From contig OY718804.1 in NCBI GenBank assembly GCA_963070105.1, positions 3,613,317-3,677,316 of the forward strand: DNA of 64,000 nucleotides, in the 5' to 3' direction. The translations under genes and the position numbers were made by a program. Positions 51,226-64,000 of the stretch are shown in pieces. Each line of letters opens with the position of its first letter. Position 1 is the stretch's first letter. The DNA is from Litomosoides sigmodontis. Lineage: Eukaryota; Nematoda; Chromadorea; Rhabditida; Onchocercidae. Under the pieces are notes generated by a model. It did not search any database, was not told the origin of the DNA, and saw nothing but the letters and a program-made list of their open reading frames with translations.

Positions 51226-53066
51226 GCTCGACGCTATGATACTCGAACAACTATCTTCTCACCGGAAGGTCGCCTTTATCAGGTGGAGTATGCAATGGAG
51301 GCTATATCTCATGCGGGTACCTGTCTTGGTATTTTAGCCTCTGATGGTATCCTCATTGCTGCCGAGAAACGAAACGTACATAAATTGCTTGACGATGAAG
51401 TACGCATTTTCTATCTGTTGACTGCAATGAAATAGTTATATTTTCTTATAATTGTTTAGCTAATCACTATGTGAACCTAATTAAAAATGAAAAAAATCCT
51501 GGAAGATTGGAGAGTTGATGAAAAGTGAAAAAAAAATGGTTCCAAAAGTGTTTTATTTTCGTCTCATCAATTTGAAGATTTTTGGTTAAAAAAGATGCAT
51601 GTACTCTTTTTGCAATAGTTGCTAGATGCTGCATCAAACGATTAGATAACCTACAATTTCTATTAGTCTAGGTCTAGATAAATCACTTTCAGTTACATGC
51701 TAAGTTTCAGGTTTTGACTGAAAAAATTTATCGGTTAGCGGATAATATTGCTTGTACTGTTGCGGGGATTACAGCTGATGCCAACATTTTGATCAACCGT
51801 CTAAGATTTTGGGCAGCAGACTACAAGTACAGTTATGGTGAACATATTCCAGTTGAGCAATTGGTGCAGATGCTTTGTAACGAGAAGCAGCGCTATACAC
51901 AAGTTGGTGGTAAGTTTACATCATATTTTTAGCTATTCTTTGTAGGGAATAATAAAATGATAATGTAGTTTTCTTTAATGGCTGTTATGGACAGCATTTT
52001 ATCATTTGCAAGTGTTGCGAATTTATTGAGTGTAATCAGCAAGATTGTAGAATTTTAACAATATCAGCGTGTTTGCGATCGCATCTCACTTTGTATAAGC
52101 GTGAAAATTTCAAACATCTAACCAATGATTTCTACAGGAAAGCGACCCTTTGGCGTTTCACTGCTGTATATGGGATGGGACCAACATTTTGGTTATCAGC
52201 TTTACCAGTCTGATCCGAGTGGCAATTACACTGGTTGGAAAGCAACATGCATAGGAAATAATCATCAGGTGCTCATAGTACATTTGTTGTCTTGCTTATT
52301 TAGGTCCATCATTTTTTTTCATTAATTTTTCTTGATAAAGATTTTACTGTTTTTTTTTTGATACTCTGATGTCCTATTGTCATGCACTTCACATATTCAA
52401 CATTTTCAACAAATACAAATAGATGGCAAGTGTTATTGACCTCGAGTGTTATTAAGATTCCGGTAAATCTGAGAGTACTAAACTGCAGTTAGCACACAGA
52501 AGGGTTTGATCATATTTGCTTGCTCTATAACTGACATTTTCCAGGCTGCTGTATCGTTACTGAAGCAAGAGTACAAATCACCGGATCTTATTGAAGCTAA
52601 AAAACTAGCTATGAAAGTCTTATCGAAAACTTTAGACGTAAAATTATCGGCGGAAAAAAGTACAGTTTTTTAATGAAAACTCTGCAATTCGATAGAAGTT
52701 TTTTAATTTTTATTACTTTTTACTTTCGCGATGCTGACAGTAAATTAATGAGATGACTGGACATTAACTAAAATGGGGATAGTTACATTTGTTACACGGT
52801 TTTTTTACTTGGTATCCAATCTGCAATCATTTCTCCTAAAATGCTTCGCTGATGTCCAGTCCGTTATATATTGCTTTCTGAGTCGATTTCTTAAACATTT
52901 TCCATATGTGATCTTTTAGTCTAATGATTTTTCAGTTGAAATGGCAACACTTACACGGCGTAACGAGAAGACAGTGGTGGAGAATCTGACTAGTGCTGAG
53001 GTCTCACAACTGATTAAAGAACACGAAGAAAGGGAAAAAGAACAAGAAGCGCAGCAGCTTGTTTAA
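51226..53066 (+). CDS. pas-3: 20S proteasome subunit alpha-4 (PSMA4/PAS-3)
   Basis: Visible exons: 51226-51399, 51711-51909, 52138-52268, 52545-52659 and 52936-53066. They give 249 residues starting [19 protein letters not shown], so the initiator Met lies on a separate upstream exon. With it the length is 250, equal to the nematode orthologue. The N-terminal alpha-type signature ([20 protein letters not shown]) closes the gate of the 20S core. [14 protein letters not shown] and [14 protein letters not shown] are the conserved core strands, and the C-terminus is a charged helix rich in Glu. Alpha subunits form the outer rings of the proteasome and have no active site. Two ATG-gt candidates for exon 1 lie at 50729-50731 and 50801-50803; neither is strong. 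All internal junctions are in phase. Confidence 0.96.
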
Positions 53067-53479
53067 TTTTCAAATAATTAAAGTAGGATTTCTGAGTTAT
53101 TATGGTCAAATCCGTAGTTTTACGATTGAATACATATTTTTTAGCTTGTGAAGTGGGATTGAATTTAAGCAGGAAGGCACATGGCAACACTTTGTATTGT
53201 CATAGCTTTTTTTGAGTCGTGAAGTATACGGATATTGGAAAAGGCTAGTAAATTATTCATTTGGCATATCTTTTGAACTGAGAAATGTTTTGAATTTACA
53301 AGAATATCGGTACATATCAAAGTCTGTAGAAGTCGCTGGAATCTATAAGGGGTATTAGCTCTCGGTGTCATATGTTTTGGAATCTTTCGACACAATTGAG
53401 TATAGCAGATTCTCCTTTTTGCTGTTATATTGCATTATGTGTAACGTGATGTTCTGGACTATGTTATAATTATTATTGC

Positions 53480-53485
53480 AATAAA
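53480..53485 (+). terminator. Polyadenylation signal AATAAA, pas-3
   Basis: A canonical signal about 415 bases past the pas-3 stop and 355 bases before the use-1 start codon. Confidence 0.5.
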
Positions 53486-53839
53486 CCGTTGTTACTTCTT
53501 CTACTTACGTTTAAAAAAAATCATTTCATTTGCAGAGTTATAACTTTAATGCTTTGTATTTCTCTTGAAATTTAGTGGTACTATGAGTAGTTTTTTGTTG
53601 GCATTCACTCCGAGGAGATACTTTTTCATTGTCTTCTGCAAACTCTTTTATCCAGAATGCGTAGCAGGATAGATATTGAGTGGAAAGTGACGTGGTGGTG
53701 ATGCTCTAGACATCTTTGAATCATATTTAGTTGCGTATAACTTAAGCAACGGTTTCACTGGGTGTAGAGTGATTTAATGGGTCATTTCTATCTTACTAGA
53801 AGATTCTCTATGCGGGTTTAATTTTGATTATTTCAAGCA

Positions 53840-55216
53840 ATGGTGGTGGGAGCCATTACAGCAGATGAAGTTAACTTCCAGCAGTTGTTAGACCGTAGCG
53901 AGAGGCTTCGTGCGGAAGATATTTCATCCAACATATTTAAACTTCATTTAGCTCTGAAGGAACTGGAAGAATTATACGGCCGACTACAAAGAAACAGGTG
54001 AGTGTTCTAGTCTCTATCTTTGAATAAAATACATGTTAGTGTACTGTATAAGTTATCAAGTAGTTTACCTTTGCGAAATGTAAATCCTTAAGTATAAAGG
54101 GAAAAGTAAAATCAGTGATCGTGTAAGTTTTGATGGCCAACATCATCCGCAAAAATTTCAGGAACATTGATAGAGATGTTTTGAAGCATTATGGACGAGA
54201 TTTGCAAGCATTGCGTCTTGAGATTGAGACAGAAGAGAAAGTAGGTATTTTTTTATTTAGTAATCTACAGGATTCTTAAAGAAATCTTCAACTGGCAAAA
54301 GTTTCAAATAAATTTCAGAAATTTGTCGCAGTTGACGATGAACGAGAATTAGCAACAGATTTCGAAATAGCTGCCGAGGATGCGAATGAAGATAATTCTT
54401 TTATGAGAGCTAAAAGGAGGGCCGCACATCAGGCTGATTTACGCTTGCAGTTACTTGGAGGGCCGGAAAGGTTTAAATATACCATAATTTTCGCTATGTT
54501 TTATTCGTACTGAAACTCGTTCTTCTCGCGTTTTTTTTGTGAGACTGACTTTATTACGTCGGCAATGTTTAGCTGTTAAGGTCGTCGTCTGTTGATCTTG
54601 AATTGGATACGGAACGAATTTCTCTGCGTGAAACTGAAAAGCAGGAGAATTTGATGGGCGAATTATTTGATATGGCACGCTTAATGAAACAAACATATTC
54701 AACAGCTAATGCAGTCATCAGAGAGGATAATGCGGTTTGTTTTCTGGAATTTTATTTTGCAAATAAAAAATTCCTAATTCCATTAACGGAATGGAGTGAG
54801 GAATTTTTGTGTAACAATGTAGGTTTTTGAGGAAAAGCTTTAGGTTTCAGACTGATGTACTGATTTTGTAATAGTCGTTCGACATGAATTGCCTTTTATT
54901 CATATGAGGGACTGTGGGAGTTTCGATGTGGAAATTATTTGAAGAAATGGAACTTATGTGAACAAACGGCTTCAAACAATTTCTTTTCGATGTATTTTTT
55001 GGAAGTTTTGAGTATTTTACTTTTCAGACATTATCTCGATTGCAGCAAGCTACGAGTAATCATAAGGGGAGTTTGTTAAGAGAAAGTAAACGACTAGAGG
55101 AGCGTGCGTATCGCTCATGGTGTGATTGTCTGTACATTGTAGGTGTTTGTGCTATTGTTATGTCATTCTTAGCCATGGTAATTATTATGCGGGTTTTCAC
55201 TAAAAAGTCTTCATGA
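53840..55216 (+). CDS. use-1: SNARE protein USE1 (ER/Golgi retrograde fusion)
   Basis: Exons 53840-53997, 54162-54240, 54319-54470, 54581-54734 and 55028-55216 splice in phase to 243 residues, close to the usual USE1 length. The N-terminus is helical (NFQQLLDRSERLRAED, LALKELEELYGRLQRN). The SNARE region runs from ENLMGELFDMARLMKQTYST through SRLQQATSNH and ends at a C-terminal membrane anchor (LYIVGVCAIVMSFLAMVII) with a short basic tail. USE1 is the Qc-type SNARE that works with syntaxin-18, Sec20 and Sec22 in fusion of Golgi-derived vesicles at the ER. The start codon lies 5 bases after tttcaag, compatible with trans-splicing. The exon 4 acceptor (gttaag) was chosen over an earlier tttag because only it restores phase. 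Confidence 0.82.
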
Positions 55217-55243
55217 AATGTATAAATTTTGCTCTTGTAGCTG

Positions 55244-55249
55244 AATAAA
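55244..55249 (+). terminator. Polyadenylation signal AATAAA, use-1
   Basis: Canonical signal 28 bases past the use-1 stop. Confidence 0.55.
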
Positions 55250-58200
55250 GAAAAATACATGTTGTTAGTGGCCGTCCAAGAAATTACAACGAACAAAAAA
55301 GGTGAATAGGGTTCTAAGAAGGGAATGGACAATATTTATCATCAAGTATTTCATTACTTTTGTTGACATTTAATAGTGTTTGCAATCCTTTGTTAACAGT
55401 TTTTATTACTTTCTTGCTTATTATTATTTTTTAGGTAAGAGCTCTTCAACTTTCCACAAAAATACTTTTTGATCGATACTTCCTGCTACATGGTGCGGAA
55501 GCCATAACTTTTTGTATCGATTACGAGATTTGATAAAATAGCATAAGATTGCAGGAAGAAAAGAAATTTATATGTATGTCTTATTTCTGAAACCAGAATT
55601 ACAATGAATAAGGAGTACAGTCGCATCCGGAATCCATAAAAGATGTGTAAAGGCTTGGATAATTTCGTGTGAATTCTCCACGTAGTGCGCTCATCAGTTT
55701 TTTTATTGCACTGTTTGCCATATACATTCAAGTAAAAATATCGATCGTCCCAGTACGCGACGTCGAGATATGACACCATCACAAGCTGGAAATCTTACGC
55801 TACTTTTTTTATCACAAAACTCACGAGAATCTTTTCCTAGAATAAATTACTATTGACCATATTTTAACTGATAAATTGATTGGTGCGAAGATAAGTGCAA
55901 AATAAGAAGCTGAATGCACTCGATGAAGACAAACAATTCATTTTACAATTAATTTTTAAACAAAGAAAAATTGCTAACAATAAACTGTTACCGTGCAGCT
56001 ATCTAAATCTCTTTTTTGTTAGAAAATGAAATTAATTGAAAAGAACAAAGGGAAGAAAAATAACAAGCATATGTTAGGTTAATATTATGTTTAGAGGAAA
56101 AAGCGGTACTTTTTAAAATTTTCTTTAGAATTGCTGCAATCTCATTTCATGAATTTGAAATCAAAATGAATTATATATAGCAAAATTACTGATTAATAAC
56201 TAATTGCAACAAATAATTTTCGTTCAAAAATTCAATTTAAAACATTTCTGTTAAAGAAATAGCAATACTAATTAGAAAAATGCTTATGCATATATTGAAT
56301 ATCACCTCTGATAATCTTTTCAGTATTATCAGAGAGAGAGAGAAGGATATTATTGGATGAACGATGCTGAAATTTGAATAATCTCACACTGTTACCGCTT
56401 TTTACAACAGTGCTATCAGGTAGTGTGCGGTGGGGTAAGTGGTCAATGCATCGCAAGTGCCAGGCCATGCAATTAATTAGTGTTTGCTTAAGTGATTATC
56501 GAAACTTTTACTCACGTTGTGCGCCTCAGCTACATTATTGTTTGAAATTCGGTGATGGCATGCGAATGACAACTGTTGTAGAGGAGAAGGAGGAGAAGGG
56601 AAAGAAACAAAAAGTTTAAATCACAAATTAAATATATATTATTGATAAATGTCATACTTCTTCAAGTAATATTTTTGATATCGATAGAATGAGCATTTAA
56701 GAAATAGTTAAGAAATTAAGGAATTGATTAGATTTTCAAAAATTTTCAATCGCTTTTTATTTTAAAAATTACTAATTTAAAAAATTATGATTAATATTTA
56801 CTTAACTGGCGTTCGATTGCCTATTAATTAATTTGTTTATTTCTTTATTTATTTGTTTAATTTATTTGTTCATTCATTGTTTATTGCTTATTCTAGAAGC
56901 TATTCATTGCAATCCAAGAGGCACACATACGCACATTTTTCAGAAATTTTTTCGCATTAAATTTTATCAATTTTGAATTTGCATCACTTACCGTGTGAGT
57001 TATTAAAATTCTAAATTTCAATCGTTGTTCTCTCTCTCCCTTTTTTTAGCACGAATCGACGACATTGGTTAAGTGAAGCGGATAAATGCATCAAATACTT
57101 CAATTCAACTATTTCAATGGCAGATGCTAATGATTGATTCAATGAAAGTAATAAATTCCTGAAATGCATAGAGCGAATGGGCCTAATTTTCCGGATTAGT
57201 AGGTCGTTAATTGCGATTAATAATAAGCGGTTAGCTTGTATTTGTAAAGATGGAAAGGTCATGACTGTTCATGGTGGTAGAAAAGTAATTATGCAAATTA
57301 TAATCATAACCTTGTCCACTCCCATTCCCTCATTCATTCTAACGTCGACAAAAAACTACCGTTCTACAAATTAAGGGGTCCACCACCGATCATCTCTTTC
57401 CTTCTGAATCAGTTTCCCGAAGAACAACGATCAATTTTGAATAGTAAGAGTGAGTTGCGCTACTACACCACTTTTGATATTTGATATCTTTCGGATTTTG
57501 AATATTGTTCCTGACTGAGACTCAGTCATTTTCGGAAACCAAGATTGAAACCATACCGTTATAGAGAAAAGAAAGAGATTGTTTAAAATTTAAATACGAG
57601 TATGACAAAATGTTGATTTGAGGGTTCTTCAGGAAGTGTTATTCGAAATAATAGTTGAATAACCACAATTACTATCATTTAGTTTTAAAGTTTAAAATAA
57701 AATTACACCTTTTAGGAGTTCTTCCAAACTTGACAATTCCAAGTTTCAAATTTTTATCGTGTCAACTTCAATGATTTTAATTGATTTATCTAGCACGCCT
57801 ATTTCGACCTGCTTCATTGGTTCCTTTAATAAATGATTGCCCCATCTGCCCATGCTATTTACGTGTCAACCATGAGGATGACGATGACCTTTGAGCCATG
57901 GAGGAATTATCTGCTCATAAAAGGGAAGATGAGGGAAAGGAAAGGGACAGATGAGGCTTGATGATAACTGTCCCTTGTCCACCATGAATGACCCTCTCGC
58001 TTCTTCAATTGTTGCCTCCTTTTCACCTGTCGAATCAAACTAATCCATTCCAATTCTTTCCATCGTCTTTTGCTACTACCACTTTCCAGAAGTTTCCAAT
58101 TTCACCTTCCTTCAACGGTCACTCATCATTTTATCATTGATCAGTTTTTAGATAGAAAGAGAGAGAGAGACGCTGCTCACTTCACTTCCAAAAAAAGACC

Positions 58201-58887
58201 CTCTTCAAGCTTCTATACCCAATTAATTCTTGCCAAAATTTCTTTAACAATCTCTACTTGCTGCTCAATCTAAATTTTCACTCGAAAATTTGAATTCCTG
58301 GATGTTGTGTGTCCTGAAATTGCAAGAATGAGTCATGCCTAATGGAGCATTCGCAAATCAGTCCAATGCATCAGCTCTTTTGTCTTAAAGAAAATGATTG
58401 GATTAGCCTAAGCTTCCTTGTAACACATTGGCCAAGTTCTTTGCTTGACCAAAGAAGTGAAATGAGTAAGCGTCAGAAGTGGCTGACTCGTTTCTTGCTT
58501 AATTCATCCCTAATGGCAGTAGCAATCTTTGATGTAACAGCTAAACGTCGTCCTCCCATCCTACTACTTTTTCAATTTCAAAGCGAAACAATTCCCTTTT
58601 AAATACCTTTTTTAATGGAATTTTTTTAGAAAACCACCACATAATTGAAGCACTTTGTTTTATTTTAAAATTTTTCAAATTCTTCAATATCTTCAAAATA
58701 TCAACTAATTTATCAATGCATAACTATTTGATGATAGTCTGATTAAATCTACACTGAACTGATCAAGCTTATAATTTCATTTAGATCTTATAACATCCAT
58801 AACGCGTTCTCTGATGATTTTATCTCCTCACGCAAGCAAATCTGGAACTAAATTTCGGAAAACCGGTTTGCTCATGATGGAAGTTAA
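55250..58887. other. Intergenic region between use-1 and the second LRR gene
   Basis: 3.6 kb. It holds a GA run at 56331-56343, a T-rich TTTATT-type low-complexity patch at 56815-56885, and one possible terminal exon (56411-56619). Otherwise I see no supported coding sequence; the minus-strand frames at 55486-55782 and 57011-57262 have no recognisable motif or splice context. Confidence 0.4.
56411..56619 (+). CDS. Possible terminal exon of a small Cys-containing protein
   Basis: Follows the acceptor ttttacaacag. The frame reads LSGSVRWGKWSMHRKCQAMQ, then four more spaced residues groups including VCLSDYRNFYSRC and YCLKFG, and ends in a Lys/Glu-rich tail before TAA. Four cysteines and a WxxW word suggest an extracellular fold, but no upstream exon is identified and the family is not recognised. 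Confidence 0.25.
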
Positions 58888-61854
58888 ATGACTGTTATGC
58901 TACGTACGACTTTTTTGCTGCTATCATTGTGGATCAGCTCCATTTTGGGTCTCTGTCCTCAGAACTGTAGTTGTGACAATGAGTATCAGTTATCTGTGAG
59001 TTGTAGCAATGTTAAGCTACAGTATCTTCCATTTTTGCTGCATCCTGGTACTCAATCTCTGAGATTATTCAGGTGTCAAATAAAGCAGCTCGATCCTGAT
59101 ATCCTGGAGTTATATCCAGGTTTGTGGCACTTCCTCAGATATTTTAGTGCAAAAAAATTAGACTGCATTTGCGCATTTAATGCCTAAATTTCATCTACAG
59201 ATATAATACATTTGGACCTGTCCAGTAACAATATCTCACTGCTCGGAAACAATATCTTTCAATATCAAAGCAAAACACAATCTCTAAATTTAAGTGGTAA
59301 TAATTTTCTGGCTATATTCCGCAATAGCTTTTACGGTCTGCACAAACTACAGGTAAATTTTTGGAAAGTAAAATTTAATGATCCATTCTCCCATTTAGCT
59401 AATTCAAATAATTTTTCAAATGCTCGACTAACATTTTGAAATTATTTTTTTACACTACTATGACTATGCACTTGTGGTTTTGGAATTTCGGAAAAGATTT
59501 CGTTTAACATTTCAGCACCTGGACTTATCATCCGGCAGATTGCAAATAATTGAATCAAATGCATTTGAGCATTTGAGAGAGTTGTTGGAATTTAATCTAT
59601 CACACAACGAACTCCAAAATTTATCATTCTCGACATTTAATGGTCTGACGAATTTGCAAAAATTGTTTGTTGCTGGCAATCAAATTACCTATTTGGATGG
59701 TTTGATAGCCGAAAGTCTACCTAATTTAAGAACTATTGATCTGAGTCATAATATGATTACGGTGGTATGAATTTATCATAATTTTTAGCTAAATATTATT
59801 TGCGTTCAATTTGATTCCATACAACTTCACAAATTTAACATAAAAAGAAAACTCTTGCATGGCTGGACGTAGAGGTATTAGCTGAAAGAAAGATATGAGG
59901 GATCTATGCTTGGAATTTTTTGCCACAAAACTTTTACAGCAGTAGTGGGCTTCTATCTCATACGATCATCTCCGCTCTACTGTAGCTAGAAAGATAGGTA
60001 CATACAATTCTGCACAGTACTACAACAGCTATCGCGCACCAGCAGCATTTGTTGGTATTGGCGTGCCCTCCTTATCTCAAGTGACTCCATCCGGTCCCCT
60101 CGGAAGAGGTTCGCCGTAAGGACCTGTAACGTCATAAACAGGTCTTCCAAAGCCGCCTGTGGGAGGCAGTACAGTAATGTTCCTTCACTTTAGTTTTAAT
60201 GCTAAGTGAAAAAAAAAATGGACTGATTTCAGATCGCATCCGATGCACTGCTAGGATTAAATGTAATAAGAACAATCGATTTATCAGCAAATTTTTTACA
60301 ACAAATTCCAATTTTTGGTCAAAATAATCTCATAAACTTGGAATATTTAAATATCGGCTTCAACAAGGTAGTAAAATATGGCAAAAAGAAAACTTTTAAT
60401 CTTCGTAATTCTAGCAAAAAAATTGACCAATTTTAGCTTTATTTCTCAATTTCATCCATCAATTTTATAGGAAAATTCCCTTTCTACTTGTTATTTTAGC
60501 TAACAAGGATTGAGCCGTACAGCTTTCGATCACTTCTAGCATTATTGGAATTAGATTTAACAAACAATGACTTCGTCATCCTTCCTCCATTAGCATTTGA
60601 TGGATTATTTCGACTGCAACGACTCATATTAAACGGACAACGTTATCTCAGAGAAATTCAGGTCAGATTTTATTCTAATTCACAAAAAGTAATTCATAAA
60701 TATGCTTGAAATATGAAGCAATTTTTTGCTTGCTATTGCGCTAACTTTAATGACAAAGAAAAAAGGAATTATAGTTTGAAGTACGCAAATAAATTTTAGA
60801 TGCACTTACTTTTAGAGTGGCGCATTTTCTGGACTAGCATCTCTGGAGGTGTTAGATCTAAGTTACAGCCGTCTCCTAGAGCACATTGATAAGGATGCTT
60901 TCGAAGTGAGCCACGCTCTACACACTTTCAACGTTAGCTTCTGTGCTTTAAAAACTTTCCCACGAAGTTTATTTGATTGGAAAAGGTGAGTTTGAGAGGC
61001 ATAATTTGCAATCTTCCTTTGACAGTAATGCATGAAGGAATTCGTGGCATGCGCGTCTGCAGAGGTTGTGACAGTAATTTTTACAGCGATCGAGTAATAG
61101 TAGAAGTAGCATTTTAGAGTTGCTGAACTATACTTGTATGGTAATCCACTTCACTGTGATCATAAATTATTAACTTTCTTACCGGATGTTTTGCGCTTAC
61201 GATCCATTCATAATGTCATTTGCGCTACTCCAGATAAACTGCACAACATCAGTATTTCATCGTTAGTAAGTTGCTTATACCAATTAATTATTAAAGTTGA
61301 TTGCATTTTGCCATTAATCTCTTTAATTTCATACTTTAAAAGTCCATGAACTTAAAATTTACTACCAGCGAACTTCTTTAAACTTTTAAAATTGAATCCA
61401 GAAACAAAATCATGAGATATGAGAAAAAAACAGCAATTTAAAGTTGAAATACTTTAAAAGGAAACAATTTCAGGATACTGTAGAAGTGGCTGTGGAAGAT
61501 GCAAAACGAACTGTTACAATTCTTTGTTCCATACTAACTGCCTTAACTGTAATTATTGTCCTACTGTTTTTCTTGTATTCAAGAATAGCTCCAATTAATG
61601 AACAAGTGAAGAAATCGAAATTCTTGGAACAGTGTTATCGAACACTGCCCGGTAGAAGAGAATGCATCCTTCCGGAATACTATAATTCAGTTATCGAATT
61701 TAATACTTCAACATCTGGACGAGAAATTACGTTTGAGGAACTATATGAATCAAAGAGTTCTTACGATAGGATATCACCTCATCAACCACCACCATTCAGT
61801 GCTATTCACACTGACGATCTTCCTCCATATCGCATTTGTAATGAAATAAATTAA
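58888..61854 (+). CDS. Leucine-rich-repeat type I membrane protein (LRR-TM 2)
   Basis: Eight phase-consistent exons give 542 residues: 58888-59119, 59201-59352, 59516-59764, 60234-60368, 60500-60661, 60816-60985, 61118-61265 and 61474-61854. Parts in order: signal peptide (TTFLLLSLWISSILG); N-terminal cysteine cap (LCPQNCSCDNEYQ...VSC); about twelve LRRs (for example IHLDLSSNNISLLG and LEFNLSHNELQNLS); a C-terminal cap (LYLYGNPLHCDHKLLTFLP...VICATP) ending near residue 416; a membrane helix at about residues 429-453 (TILCSILTALTVIIVLLFF); and a roughly 90-residue tail with YDRISPHQPPPF and DLPPY. It is a cell-surface recognition receptor by architecture; the ligand is unknown. The N-terminal cap matches the common CPxxCxC form, unlike LRR-TM 1, so the two are probably not recent duplicates. 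Intron 3 carries an antisense coding-like remnant. Confidence 0.9.
60077..60184 (-). pseudogene. Antisense Gly/Pro-rich coding remnant in LRR-TM 2 intron 3
   Basis: The minus strand reads GGFGRPVYDVTGPYGEPLP, then RGPDGVT and a stop (60077-60079). Past the stop the same frame continues DKEGTPIPTNAAGAR before a second stop. The G-x-P-(L/I)-P pattern repeats, and the patch is less AT-rich than the intron around it (59860-60180). It looks like a fragment of a repetitive Pro/Gly-rich protein gene that was inserted and has decayed. The parent gene is not identified. Confidence 0.35.
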
Positions 61855-62906
61855 TTGCAAACTATTTACTCACACTTTCCTTCAATTAGCTTAATTGCAT
61901 CCAACGAAGGAGTGACTTTCCTTGTCTAATGAATCCCTCGCATACACTTCGGAATGTGGCATCACATGAAGCACTCTAAGGTTGTGGGAAAACCTGAAAT
62001 GCATTATAATATGGATTATACACATTGTGTCACTTAATTAATAATCCATGACAGCACAGTCTTTGTTCTGTGGACAATTTCCGCACCTCGCAGGCAATCA
62101 ATCGTTTCCATTTACCGCTGCTAACATAGCGCACTCACCGGACACTCACCATTGATGTGTCCACTACCCTCTGCTACGCATTCTTTGTTCCGCGATGTCC
62201 GCTTAACCCTCCTCCTCACATTCCAGCTCTAAACTATCCTGCACATTAATTAAGCTATCCCCATAGACACGCACACACACACATATTATATGTGTACTTA
62301 GTGGTCGAGAGCGATCAATTCCGACTTTCTACCGAATTCGAACTGATTGAACTTCACTTCCTGCGCACCTCTCGTTTCGCCTATCTCGCAGAAGGCAGTG
62401 TTCTAGTGTCATTTTACGTTCTGAACTAATCTGATATTACGGTAACAGTTAGTAGTAAGTATCGTTTCTCCGATAAATCAATTATCAGCGACAACCTTCG
62501 TCAACACAAACTATTCGGATAACTTACTCCGAAACTTCTAATTCACACGGTAACAAGCTGGCCAACTCTTAATTCACAACTCGTCATTTGGAATCGAAAA
62601 ATTCGATTTCTTAATTCACAGCAAAGGCCTGCTATCAAAGAAAAAGTAAAATTGTACTTCTAAATTTATTGATGGCTTTCAATTTAGTACCGTGCCTTAA
62701 GTTTAACACAGCCGAATTTAACACATTCACAGCGCTATATAATCTTAAATTTTACTTTATGTAATAGATAAATTTACAGGAAAATAAACAAATTGATAAA
62801 AATTTAACAAACGAGATGACGAACAATAGTAGAAGTGGAAATTATAAATTGAAAAAATACATGCAACTAAAAGAATTTGTAAAATACGTCAAATTTTAGC
62901 AAAATT
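61855..62906. other. Convergent spacer between LRR-TM 2 and alpha-tubulin
   Basis: Both flanking genes end here. A short CA repeat lies at 62271-62284. A TTTATT at 62665-62670 is AATAAA on the minus strand, suitable for the tubulin transcript. No coding sequence seen. Confidence 0.5.

Positions 62907-64000
<1,094 letters not shown>

Noticed and set aside
53165..53395. 76-codon minus-strand frame in the pas-3 3' UTR
   Set aside because: It lies inside the probable pas-3 untranslated region and has no motif.

Overview
The window looks like nuclear DNA of a nematode, most likely a filarial or related clade III worm. It is AT-rich, with many short exons, introns mostly 100-400 bases long, TTTTCAG- or TTTTAG-type acceptors and GTAAGT/GTGAGT donors. 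Several products (MLC-3, separase, PAS-3) read closely like their nematode orthologues. The exact species cannot be told from the sequence. All gene models below were spliced by hand from the raw bases and checked for reading-phase agreement at each junction. Layout, left to right: a possible orphan exon (66-162); a decayed cysteine-rich module (about 1072-1310); muscle myosin essential light chain mlc-3 (+, 3592-5952); a small unidentified probable membrane protein (-, 7387-8463); separase sep-1 (+, 9815-18168) in 25 exons; a 5.7 kb simple-repeat-rich stretch; a leucine-rich-repeat (LRR) single-pass membrane protein (+, 23858-30728); a 3.5 kb gap; a ubinuclein/Hpc2-type histone chaperone subunit with a polyglutamine tail (+, 34250-43955); an orphan pair of terminal exons (45186-45385); a secreted S1 serine protease (+, 46510-50467); proteasome subunit alpha-4 pas-3 (+, 51226-53066, first codon on an unseen exon); the SNARE use-1 (+, 53840-55216); a second, unrelated-looking LRR membrane receptor (+, 58888-61854); and the 3' part of an alpha-tubulin gene (-, 62907 to the window edge). 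The genes do not form one pathway. They mix housekeeping machinery (proteasome, chromosome segregation, chromatin assembly, ER SNARE, tubulin, muscle myosin) with two LRR cell-surface receptors and one secreted protease. Seven of the recognised genes lie consecutively on the + strand from sep-1 to the second LRR gene. Gaps between them are mostly several hundred bases to several kilobases, so an operon is not evident; pas-3 and use-1 (774 bases apart) are the closest well-defined pair. Nothing here is a convincing wholly new system. The most noteworthy items are a duplicated intron segment inside the first LRR gene, fragments of cysteine-rich and Gly/Pro-rich coding sequence in introns or gaps, an S1 protease with a non-trypsin specificity pocket, and a very long ubinuclein homologue with a repeat-prone polyQ end. 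I saw no tRNA, rRNA, CRISPR array or intact transposon.
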